Shown: piece by piece, positions 1 to 5,588 of the stretch | How positions within the stretch are numbered: the stretch's first letter is position 1 | Layout of the letters: every line of letters begins with the position of its first letter | NCBI GenBank assembly: GCA_900554945.1 | Contig: USJN01000055.1 | Coordinates: 1 to 8,377, forward strand | Reading direction: 5' to 3' | From: an uncultured Coriobacteriaceae bacterium | GTDB taxonomy: Bacteria > Actinomycetota > Coriobacteriia > Coriobacteriales > Eggerthellaceae | DNA length: 8,377 nt | Notes under the pieces: generated by a model | The model's database searches: none | Told to the model about the DNA's origin: nothing | Seen by the model: only the letters and a program-made list of their open reading frames with translations | Program-made: the position numbers and the translations under genes

Positions 1-516
1 GACGTCGCAGGCACGCTCGTCGCCGCAGGTGCCGTGACCGTCTTCCTCATGCCGTTTTTGGCATCGCTCACCTACCGCGTGATCGACGCCAAGCCGATTG
101 TCGCGGTGCAGGAAATCGCCGCGCACCCGAGCGACATCCGCACGATTCTGCACGAGCACTTGGATATGGAGCGCATGATGGTGCGCCAGGAAGCTGCCGC
201 ACGCCTCGCCGTGCACGCAAGCGAATCGAAGGACGAGGATATCCCCTGGCAGGAAGCCGCTTTCGCCCTACAGCGCAAGACCGAACGCAAGCGCGCGCTC
301 GACGCGCTGCTCGATTCTGCAGCCCAGGACATCGCTGCGCACAAAGACGAAATCGAGCAGTACATCGAGGAAGGACCGCGCGGCGACATCGTCGAGAAAG
401 CGGCGCAACAGCGCGAAGAACGCCGCAAGAGGCTCGCTCAGGCGGCAGTTCGAGAGCATCGGCGCCGACAAAGCGAAATCGGCCGCATGATGAACCGCGA
501 AAAGAAGGAACGCTGA
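1..516 (+). CDS. C-terminal part of a membrane protein, probably a CPA-type cation:proton antiporter (5' truncated)
   Basis: The reading frame is open from the first base of the window, so the start lies upstream; the internal GTG at 34 has no convincing ribosome binding site and is unlikely to be the true start. The first ~27 residues form one hydrophobic helix (VAGTLVAAGAVTVFLMPFLA), followed by a ~145-residue soluble tail very rich in Glu, Arg, Lys and Ala that is predicted helical and possibly coiled-coil, ending in a basic cluster (NREKKER). A last helix of the type 'AAGAxTVxLxPxLA' resembles the final transmembrane helix of Na+/H+ exchanger domains (CPA1/CPA2), and a charged cytoplasmic tail would fit, so I infer an antiporter. 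With only one helix visible this family call is weak; any polytopic membrane protein with a charged tail is possible. The stop TGA is followed by a strong terminator, so this is the last gene of its transcript. Confidence 0.7.
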   Translation, partial: DVAGTLVAAGAVTVFLMPFLASLTYRVIDAKPIVAVQEIAAHPSDIRTILHEHLDMERMMVRQEAAARLAVHASESKDEDIPWQEAAFALQRKTERKRALDALLDSAAQDIAAHKDEIEQYIEEGPRGDIVEKAAQQREERRKRLAQAAVREHRRRQSEIGRMMNREKKER

Positions 517-554
517 CGAAGCTCGCGGCAAGCTGGCACAAGAAGCCACAACGC

Positions 555-591
555 AAGAAGCCGGGTCGCACTCACGCGGCCCGGCTTCTTT
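555..591 (+). terminator. Hairpin terminator between convergent genes
   Basis: Left arm 555-569 (AAGAAGCCGGGTCGC) pairs with right arm 576-590 across a 6-nt loop, with a single G-T wobble, giving a 15-bp stem. The right arm runs into TTCTTTAT, a modest T-rich tail on the plus strand, so it best serves the upstream plus-strand gene. The symmetric AAGAAG/CTTCTT ends let it also act on the minus-strand panF transcript arriving from the right (panF stop at 621), though the minus-strand T-tract is poorer. Confidence 0.85.
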
Positions 592-620
592 ATGCAACAG
601 TTAGTTTCCTTCGCGATTCC

Positions 621-2111
621 CTATTCGGGGAAGAATACCTCGCACATGCGCTTTTCCTCCGCCGCATCCCGTCGCCCGAAGAGGCTTCCCACTACCATGA
701 GCACGCCCGCGACCGTGATGCCGATCACGATTTGGTGCAGGCCCATCCCCTTGAATCCAAGCGCCATGCACAGGCAGTACGACGCAGTGCCGCCAATCAT
801 CGACAGCAGCGCGCCCCATTTCCCCGCCCGCTTCCAGAACAGACCGCACACGAGCACCCAGAAAAACGCCGTCTCAAGGCCGCCGAAGGCGAACATGTTG
901 ATCTTCCAGATGACGTCGGGCGGAACGATGGCCAGCACGAACACGATCGCACCCACGCAGAGCGTGACGGCTTGGCTTGACCGCGCGATGGTGCGCTCGG
1001 TGGGCTTTTTGCCGGTCGATTCGCAGTGATGCAGATAGACGTCCTTGATAATGGCCGAAGACGAAGCGATGAGCAGGGACGACACCGTGGAAATCGACGC
1101 CGCAATCGGGCCTATGATGGCCACGCCGGCAAGCCAGGGCGGAAGCGTCTGCGCGATGGCCTGCGGGATGATGTTGTCGACGCTGCCGCCATAGCTGGCG
1201 AGATCGCCCGTGAGCACGCCCGCGGACAGCACGCCGAGGGAGGTCACGCCGATCATCATAAGGCCGATGATGACCGTGCCCATGATCATCGCGCCGTGGA
1301 GCGCTTTGGTGTTCTTGAAGCCCATGCAGCGCACCGCCGATTGGGGCAGGACGAACGTGAAGATGCCCACAAGCAGCCACTGCGTGAAGTAGAGCGACGC
1401 GGGCATGGAGCCGCCGCCGAAGGGCTCGAGCATCTCGGGGCGGTTTGCACGGATGGTGTCCATGATGTTCTCGTAGCCGCCGCCGGCGGTGAGGATGCCC
1501 GCTGCGAGCACGAAAATGCCGATGAGCATGGCGACGCCGCATATCGCATCGGTAACCGCAACCCCGCGGAAGCCGCCGATGGTGGTGAACAACACAACCG
1601 CCACGCCGAAGAGCACAAGCCCCACCAGATACGAGTACCCGGTGACGGCCTCGAAGAGCTTCGCGCCGCCGACGAACTGCGCGACCATCGTCGCCGCGAA
1701 GAAGAGAACGACCACGACCGCGCTCACGTTGGCGAGCGCATTGGAGGAATAGCGCGCGCGGATGACGTCGATCACAGTGACGGCGTCGAGCTTGCGCGAG
1801 ACGAGCGCCATCTTCTTCCCCAGGATGCCGTAGAGTAAAACGAGGGCTGTGACCTGCACGACCGCCATGTAAACCCAGCCCCAGCCAACGAGCCACGCCT
1901 GCCCGGGGCCGCCCACGAACGAGCTCACCGAGCCGTAGGTGGCGATCGTCGTCATGGCGAGCACGAACCCGCCAAGGGCGCGATTGCCGATGAAGTACTC
2001 CTTCACGAAACCGCCGCCGGCCGCATGCGTGCGCCGGCGCACAACAAGGCTCACCGCAAGAGCAAGGATAAGGAATAAGACAAGGGGCACGAGTGCAACG
2101 AGGTTACTCAT
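621..2111 (-). CDS. panF: Sodium/pantothenate symporter
   Basis: This 496-residue inner-membrane protein of the sodium:solute symporter (SSS) family most likely imports pantothenate with Na+, feeding coenzyme A synthesis. About 12-13 hydrophobic helices are visible. PanF-like segments include ATYGSVSSFVGGPGQAW (57-73), QFVGGAKLFEAVTG (145-158), GGFRGVAVTDAI (179-190), PQSAVRCMGFKNTKALHG (256-273), the sodium-site region AASISTVSSLLIASSSAIIKD (337-357) and FAFGGLETAFFW (407-418). Length is close to E. coli PanF (about 480). The chosen ATG at 2111-2109 has GAGGAGG about 9 nt upstream; an in-frame start 14 codons earlier would lengthen the overlap with yhdT and lacks support. The yhdT stop overlaps this start (ATGAGTAA), implying translational coupling, and the yhdT-panF order is the one known from proteobacteria. 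Substrate specificity is by family resemblance; another SSS substrate cannot be excluded. Confidence 0.88.
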   Translation of the reverse strand: MSNLVALVPLVLFLILALAVSLVVRRRTHAAGGGFVKEYFIGNRALGGFVLAMTTIATYGSVSSFVGGPGQAWLVGWGWVYMAVVQVTALVLLYGILGKKMALVSRKLDAVTVIDVIRARYSSNALANVSAVVVVLFFAATMVAQFVGGAKLFEAVTGYSYLVGLVLFGVAVVLFTTIGGFRGVAVTDAICGVAMLIGIFVLAAGILTAGGGYENIMDTIRANRPEMLEPFGGGSMPASLYFTQWLLVGIFTFVLPQSAVRCMGFKNTKALHGAMIMGTVIIGLMMIGVTSLGVLSAGVLTGDLASYGGSVDNIIPQAIAQTLPPWLAGVAIIGPIAASISTVSSLLIASSSAIIKDVYLHHCESTGKKPTERTIARSSQAVTLCVGAIVFVLAIVPPDVIWKINMFAFGGLETAFFWVLVCGLFWKRAGKWGALLSMIGGTASYCLCMALGFKGMGLHQIVIGITVAGVLMVVGSLFGRRDAAEEKRMCEVFFPE

Positions 2112-2418
2112 GGCGCGCACCCTCCTCGCATGCCGCATCGGTGGCGGAGGCATCGGCCGAATCGTCGTCCAAGTCGAAATCGACGAAGACGCGACGGCTC
2201 AGCACGACCGCGGCGACGATCGCGGCGATCCATGGCGCCACACACCCGCCGATGATCCAAAGCGGCGTGTGGAACACCTCGATATCCGTTCCGGCAAGCC
2301 CGAAGCCGCCGACAAGCCACACGATGATAATGCAGGCCAGCGCGATAACCGTCGCCCGCGCCTCCTTGTTCGCCTGCCGCATTTTGTCGCAATAGCCCCG
2401 CATTGATGGACTGCTCAC
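2104..2418 (-). CDS. yhdT: YhdT-family (DUF997) small membrane protein paired with PanF
   Basis: This 104-residue protein has two predicted transmembrane helices (about 22-43 and 51-73), an N-terminal QANKEAR motif (15-21) and, just after helix 2, FVDFDLDDD (78-86). E. coli YhdT has the same layout: an HKEAR motif, two helices, then an aromatic-Asp segment ending in acidic residues. The gene precedes panF in both cases, so I infer a small accessory subunit or partner of the symporter; its molecular role is not established. The start is GTG at 2418, with GGAAGGGG ending 6 nt upstream; the ATG five codons later is too far from this site. The 3' end overlaps panF by 8 nt. The C-terminal ~18 residues are Ala/Asp/Glu-rich and look disordered. 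Confidence 0.85.
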   Translation of the reverse strand: MSSPSMRGYCDKMRQANKEARATVIALACIIIVWLVGGFGLAGTDIEVFHTPLWIIGGCVAPWIAAIVAAVVLSRRVFVDFDLDDDSADASATDAACEEGARHE

Positions 2419-2453
2419 GAAACGCCCCTTCCCAACCGGTGTCGTTTCCCCAT

Positions 2454-2481
2454 GCTATCATCTGCCGCGCACGGGCGGGAC
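2454..2481 (-). promoter_or_regulatory. Candidate promoter/upstream element of yhdT-panF
   Basis: On the minus strand GTCCCGCCCGTGCGC (2481-2467) is followed 7 nt later by GATAGC (2459-2454), about 35 nt before the yhdT GTG. The upstream NYN gene has nearly the same arrangement, with GTCCTG, 17 nt and GATAAT (8053-8025). The hexamers are weak matches to sigma-70 consensus; the support is the shared layout, so this is a tentative call. Confidence 0.3.
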
Positions 2482-2502
2482 GGGCAATTCTACCAACTTG
2501 GT

Positions 2503-2576
2503 TAAACGATGGGCGGGCGCCAATCGGGCAGGACGCCAACTCCTAAACGACGGGCGGGCGCCAGTCGGGCAGCCCC
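2503..2576. repeat. Imperfect tandem duplication of the trmB 3' end (two copies, 41-bp period)
   Basis: Copy 1 (2503-2531) and copy 2 (2544-2572) share 27 of 29 bases, with differences at 2510/2551 and 2523/2564. On the minus strand copy 2 encodes the last TrmB residues (LPDWRPPVV) and its stop. Copy 1 lies just past that stop and would read LPDWRPPIV-stop, but in a different frame because the 41-bp offset is not a multiple of three. A third relative of the core (GGCGGGCGCC) forms the thrS terminator at 3430-3450. Confidence 0.9.
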
Positions 2577-3397
2577 TTCTTGCGACGGTTCGCGTTGTAG
2601 CCGACGATGTTGTCGATCGAGCCCTGCATGCCGAAGGGGATGTAGTCGAGGTTCTCCAAATCCTCGGGAAGGTAGCTCACAAGCGAGAGCGGCGCGGTTT
2701 GCTCCACATGCTCGGGGGCAGGCCCCGGCACCGCGCAAAAGCCCACGACCGGCGCGCCTTTCGCCACGAGCTTGCGCTCGTAGCCGCTCCACGGCTCATC
2801 AGGAAACATCCCACGCACATCGTCGGTTTCCCACTCGATCTTGTAGCCTGCCAGCTCAAGCTGCGTCAAGGAGAAATCGCGAAACGGGGTGGAGTCGGTG
2901 CGCATGCGCACGGTGCCGCCCTCTTCAAGCACGCGGCGGTACTTCATCAGGCGATCGAGGTAGGTCAGGCGGCGGGGCGCGCGCTTCTTCTTGGGAAACG
3001 GCGTCGGGAAGTTGATGAGGATGCTTGCAAGCTCCCCTTCGCCGAACAGCTCGAGAACGTCAGGGTCCTCATCGTGTAAGAAGACGACGTTTCCCGCGCC
3101 CGCCTCGCATGCCGCCTCGGCCGAGCGCATCACGCAGATGGGGTCGACGTCGATGCCCACGAAAAGCGTCTCGGGATCGGCCTCGGCACGCGCCACCGTG
3201 TACTCGCCCTTGCCGCACCCCAGATCGAGCACGACGCGGGAAAACGCCTCGTCATCGGGGCGCACTCCCCCTTCGGGCGCCCAGCGGCGCCACGCCCCCC
3301 GGCGAGCGGACGGCTCGAACTCGAGCGCCGCCTTCGCGCCTTCCATCCGCTTCTCGAGCGAAAACCCCTTGTGCAAGCGACATGCCGCCGTGCGCAT
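2543..3397 (-). CDS. trmB: TrmB-like tRNA (guanine-N7)-methyltransferase, divergent and extended
   Basis: This 284-residue class I SAM-dependent methyltransferase probably makes m7G in tRNA (position 46 in the family). Visible motifs are the SAM-binding loop VVLDLGCGKGEYT (55-67), GIDV (81-84), NFPTPFPKKKRAPRRL (129-144, matching the family's FPDPWPKxRHxKRRL), RTD (166-168, the family's TD) and SGYERK (204-209, the family's T-x-[FY]E). Two oddities: the family's conserved catalytic Asp in PDPW is Thr132 and the Trp is Phe134; and the protein runs ~60 residues past the usual end, finishing in KKGLPDWRPPVV. The ATG at 3397 has GGAGG 8 nt upstream; a TTG five codons earlier overlaps that site and is rejected. 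The gene lies downstream of thrS on the same strand but behind a terminator. Methyltransferase fold is secure; the exact tRNA activity is inferred and may be altered. Confidence 0.8.
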   Translation of the reverse strand: MRTAACRLHKGFSLEKRMEGAKAALEFEPSARRGAWRRWAPEGGVRPDDEAFSRVVLDLGCGKGEYTVARAEADPETLFVGIDVDPICVMRSAEAACEAGAGNVVFLHDEDPDVLELFGEGELASILINFPTPFPKKKRAPRRLTYLDRLMKYRRVLEEGGTVRMRTDSTPFRDFSLTQLELAGYKIEWETDDVRGMFPDEPWSGYERKLVAKGAPVVGFCAVPGPAPEHVEQTAPLSLVSYLPEDLENLDYIPFGMQGSIDNIVGYNANRRKKGLPDWRPPVV

Positions 3398-3423
3398 CTT
3401 CCAAGCCTCCAACCGAAATCAAT

Positions 3424-3459
3424 AAAAACGGCGGGCGCCCATCGCAGGACAGCCCGCCG
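3424..3459 (-). terminator. Intrinsic terminator after thrS, inside the trmB leader
   Basis: Reading the minus strand, CGGCGGGC (3459-3452) and GCCCGCCG (3436-3429) form a perfect 8-bp stem over a 15-nt loop, followed at once by TTTTT (3428-3424). It lies 38 nt after the thrS stop and 26 nt before the trmB ATG, so any transcript entering trmB from thrS must read through it. A second, weaker pairing (GCGGG with CCTGC, one wobble) uses the left arm and could compete with the terminator stem. Confidence 0.88.
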
Positions 3460-3476
3460 CAACAGCCAATCACAAG

Positions 3477-3485
3477 GTTATACCA
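3477..3485 (-). promoter_or_regulatory. Possible extended -10 promoter for trmB
   Basis: On the minus strand TGGTATAAC (3485-3477) matches the extended -10 pattern TGnTATAAT in 8 of 9 positions (counting n). No good -35 lies at the right distance. If used, transcription would begin near 3470 and cross the terminator hairpin before reaching trmB. Weak evidence from one motif only. Confidence 0.25.
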
Positions 3486-3497
3486 GGTCACACGAGA

Positions 3498-5390
3498 TTA
3501 CGCTCGCGTGCGAATCTCCTCGCATACCTTCGCGCAGAAATCCTCGATTGTGGAAGGATGCGTCTCGTTCGTGCGGTCGCGTACGGAGATGGTGCCCTCC
3601 TCGGCCTCCTTCTCGCCCACGATCACCATATAGGGCACGCGGTCGATCGAGCGCGCCTCGCGGATCTTGTAGCCGATCTTCTCGTCGCGGTTGTCCACCA
3701 CGACGCGGATGCCGGCTGCCTCGATCGCGTCGGCGACCTTGTGCGCGTAATCGCGGCTCTTCTCGGAAACGGGAAGCACCTTCACCTGCATCGGCGCGAG
3801 CCATACGGGGAACTTGCCCGCATAATGCTCGATAAGGATGCCGATGAAGCGCTCGACCGAGCCGTAGCACACGCGATGGAGCATGACCGGGCGCTTCTTC
3901 GAGCCGTCCGCGTCGGTGTATTCCAGATCGAAGTTCTGCGGCATCTGGAAATCGAGCTGCACGGTGCCGCACTGCCAGGTGCGTCCGAGCGAGTCGGTCA
4001 GATGGAAGTCGATCTTGGGGCCGTAGAAGGCGCCGTCGCCCTCGTTGACCTCGTATTCCATGCCGAGCTCTTCAAGCGCGGTCTTAAGGCCGGCCTCGGC
4101 TGCGGCCCAATCCTCGTCCGAGCCCATCGAATCCTCGGGGCGCGTGGAAAGCTCGACGTGGTAGGTGAACCCGAACTGCTGGTACACCGAGTCGATGAGC
4201 TTGACGACGCCCACGATTTCCTCGGTCAGCTGGTCGGGGCGCACGAAAAGGTGCGCATCGTCCTGGTTGAAGCAGCGCACGCGGAACAGGCCATGCAGCG
4301 CGCCCTTCATCTCGTGGCGGTGCACCAGGCCGATCTCGCCCGCACGAATGGGCAGGTCGCGATAGCTATGCGGCTTGGACGCGTACACGAGCACGCCGCC
4401 CGGGCAGTTCATCGGCTTCACGCAGTACTCTTCTTCGTCGATGACCGTCGAGTACATGTTGTCCTTGTAGTGATTCCAATGGCCCGACGTCTGCCACAGC
4501 TGCTTGTCCATGATCATCGGCGTGGAAATTTCCACGTAGCCGGCCAATTTGTGGATCTCGCGCCAGTAGTCGAGCAGCGTGTTCTTCAAGATCATGCCGT
4601 TGGGCAGGAAGAACGGGAAGCCCGGCGCCTCGTCGCGCATCATGAAGATGTCCATCTCGCGGCCGATGCGGCGATGGTCGCGCTTCTCGGCCTCTTCGAG
4701 GTTGTGCAGGTACTCCTCGAGCTCCGACTTCTTGAAGAAGGCCGTGCCGTAGAGGCGCTGCAGCTGCTCGCGCGTCGCGTCGCCGCGCCAATAGGCACCG
4801 GCGAGCTTCATCATCTTGAAGGCGCCGATTTTGCCGGCGGAGGGGACGTGCGGGCCGGCGCACAGATCGACGAAGGACCCGTGGCGGTAGATCGAGATTT
4901 CCTGGTCGGTCAAGTCGTCGATGTGCTCCAACTTGAAGCGCTGGTCAGCGAAGATCTTCTTCGCCTCGTCGATGCTCACGACCTCGCGCACGAAAGGCTC
5001 GTCAGCCTTGACGATTTCGGCCATCTTCTTCTCGATGGCGCCGAAGTCGTCGGAGGAGATGTTGTTAGGAAGCTCGAAATCGTAGAAGTAGCCATCGTCG
5101 GTCGCAGGGCCGAAGGCGATCTGCGTGCCGGGATAGAGCTCCTGCACGGCTTCCGCCATGATGTGAGCGCAGGAGTGGCGCATGATGTGGAGCGCCTCGG
5201 GGCTTTTCGCGGTGATGATCTCAACGGTTGCCCCGTCTGTCACGGTTGCTGTGAGGTCGACCAGTGTGCCATCGACCTTGCCAGCCAGCGCAGCCTTCGC
5301 AAGGCCCGCGCCGATGGAAGCCGCAACGTCGGCGACGGTCGCGCCGGCAGCGAGCTCTTTTACCGAGCCATCGGGTAGTGCAATATTCAT
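3498..5390 (-). CDS. thrS: Threonyl-tRNA synthetase
   Basis: This 630-residue cytoplasmic class II synthetase charges tRNA-Thr. Domains run TGS (1-62), the editing domain with HSCAH (72-76) and CAGPH (177-181), the catalytic core (about 245-530) and the anticodon-binding domain (about 531-630). Zinc ligands are C329 (PMNCPGG), H380 (QDDAH) and H505 (VMLHR). Class II motif 2 is FRVRCFNQDDAH, where the common form is RVRGFTQDDAH; motif 3 is GSVERFIGIL (510-519). Editing and active-site residues are all present, so it should be fully functional. ATG at 5390 is preceded by GGAAGGA ending 5 nt upstream and begins a standard TGS domain (MNIALPDGS); the open frame extends far upstream, but that stretch has no ThrRS similarity and overlaps the divergent gene antisense. 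An intrinsic terminator follows, and a hairpin lies in the leader. Confidence 0.97.
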   Translation of the reverse strand: MNIALPDGSVKELAAGATVADVAASIGAGLAKAALAGKVDGTLVDLTATVTDGATVEIITAKSPEALHIMRHSCAHIMAEAVQELYPGTQIAFGPATDDGYFYDFELPNNISSDDFGAIEKKMAEIVKADEPFVREVVSIDEAKKIFADQRFKLEHIDDLTDQEISIYRHGSFVDLCAGPHVPSAGKIGAFKMMKLAGAYWRGDATREQLQRLYGTAFFKKSELEEYLHNLEEAEKRDHRRIGREMDIFMMRDEAPGFPFFLPNGMILKNTLLDYWREIHKLAGYVEISTPMIMDKQLWQTSGHWNHYKDNMYSTVIDEEEYCVKPMNCPGGVLVYASKPHSYRDLPIRAGEIGLVHRHEMKGALHGLFRVRCFNQDDAHLFVRPDQLTEEIVGVVKLIDSVYQQFGFTYHVELSTRPEDSMGSDEDWAAAEAGLKTALEELGMEYEVNEGDGAFYGPKIDFHLTDSLGRTWQCGTVQLDFQMPQNFDLEYTDADGSKKRPVMLHRVCYGSVERFIGILIEHYAGKFPVWLAPMQVKVLPVSEKSRDYAHKVADAIEAAGIRVVVDNRDEKIGYKIREARSIDRVPYMVIVGEKEAEEGTISVRDRTNETHPSTIEDFCAKVCEEIRTRA

Positions 5391-5407
5391 GAGAGTCCTT
5401 CCCCATG

Positions 5408-5428
5408 TCAGGCGGCCAGCCCGCCTGA
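5408..5428 (-). promoter_or_regulatory. Hairpin in the thrS 5' leader
   Basis: TCAGGCGG (5408-5415) and CCGCCTGA (5421-5428) form a perfect 8-bp stem with a 5-nt loop. On the minus strand it ends about 5 nt before the purine-rich ribosome binding region of thrS. There is no T-tract, so it is not an intrinsic terminator; it could affect translation initiation or mRNA stability. The loop (GCTGG on the minus strand) does not contain a threonine anticodon, so the E. coli style tRNA-mimic operator is not supported. Confidence 0.5.
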
Positions 5429-5445
5429 ACCGTTGATTTCCTCGC

Positions 5446-5512
5446 TTGCGCAATTCGATGCACAAGCCAAACAAACATGATAAGCGATGAAAACGCTTGC
5501 GCAACCGCAAGC
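5446..5512. repeat. Palindromic TTGCGCAA pair and inverted repeat in the divergent promoter region
   Basis: The self-complementary octamer TTGCGCAA occurs at 5446-5453 and 5497-5504, in both cases as GCTTGCGCAA, 51 bp apart. The second copy is the left part of a perfect inverted repeat GCTTGCG (5495-5501), CAAC, CGCAAGC (5506-5512). A related ACTTGCGTTA lies at 5518-5527. These sit between thrS (-) and the reductase gene (+), overlapping the proposed thrS -35, as expected of an operator; no cognate regulator is identifiable here. Confidence 0.5.
5477..5504 (-). promoter_or_regulatory. Candidate sigma-70-type promoter of thrS
   Basis: On the minus strand TTGCGC (5504-5499) is followed after 16 nt by TATCAT (5482-5477), a 5/6 match to the -10 consensus; the -35 matches only its TTG. 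Transcription would start near 5470, giving a leader of about 80 nt that contains the 5408-5428 hairpin. The -35 lies inside the TTGCGCAA palindrome, so a protein bound there could control thrS. No equally good plus-strand promoter is visible for the reductase gene; TAAGAT at 5526-5531 is the best -10 candidate. Confidence 0.4.
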
Positions 5513-5588
5513 ACGAAACTTGCGTTAAGATAGTGCGGTTTCGGAAGGCGAAACGAAAACGAACCGTACAACGAAGGAGCATCCGTCC

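Noticed and set aside
1026..1838. 270-codon plus-strand open frame opposite panF
   Set aside because: It is antisense to a clear membrane transporter; the His/Arg/Ala/Asp-rich sequence is the expected complement of hydrophobic GC-rich codons.
2502..2792. Minus-strand frame ending LPDWRPPIV as a separate small gene
   Set aside because: It overlaps trmB in another frame. The resemblance of its end to the TrmB terminus comes from the tandem repeat, and no start signal is present.
3558..5378. 606-codon open frame on the plus strand opposite thrS
   Set aside because: It is fully antisense to a textbook ThrRS. Its composition (His, Leu, Val, Asp, Glu-rich) is typical of a GC-rich codon shadow, with no domain and no ribosome binding site.
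5391..5470. T-box riboswitch upstream of thrS
   Set aside because: The leader is too short, and neither the conserved T-box sequence (AGGGTGGnACCGCG) nor a terminator/antiterminator pair is present.
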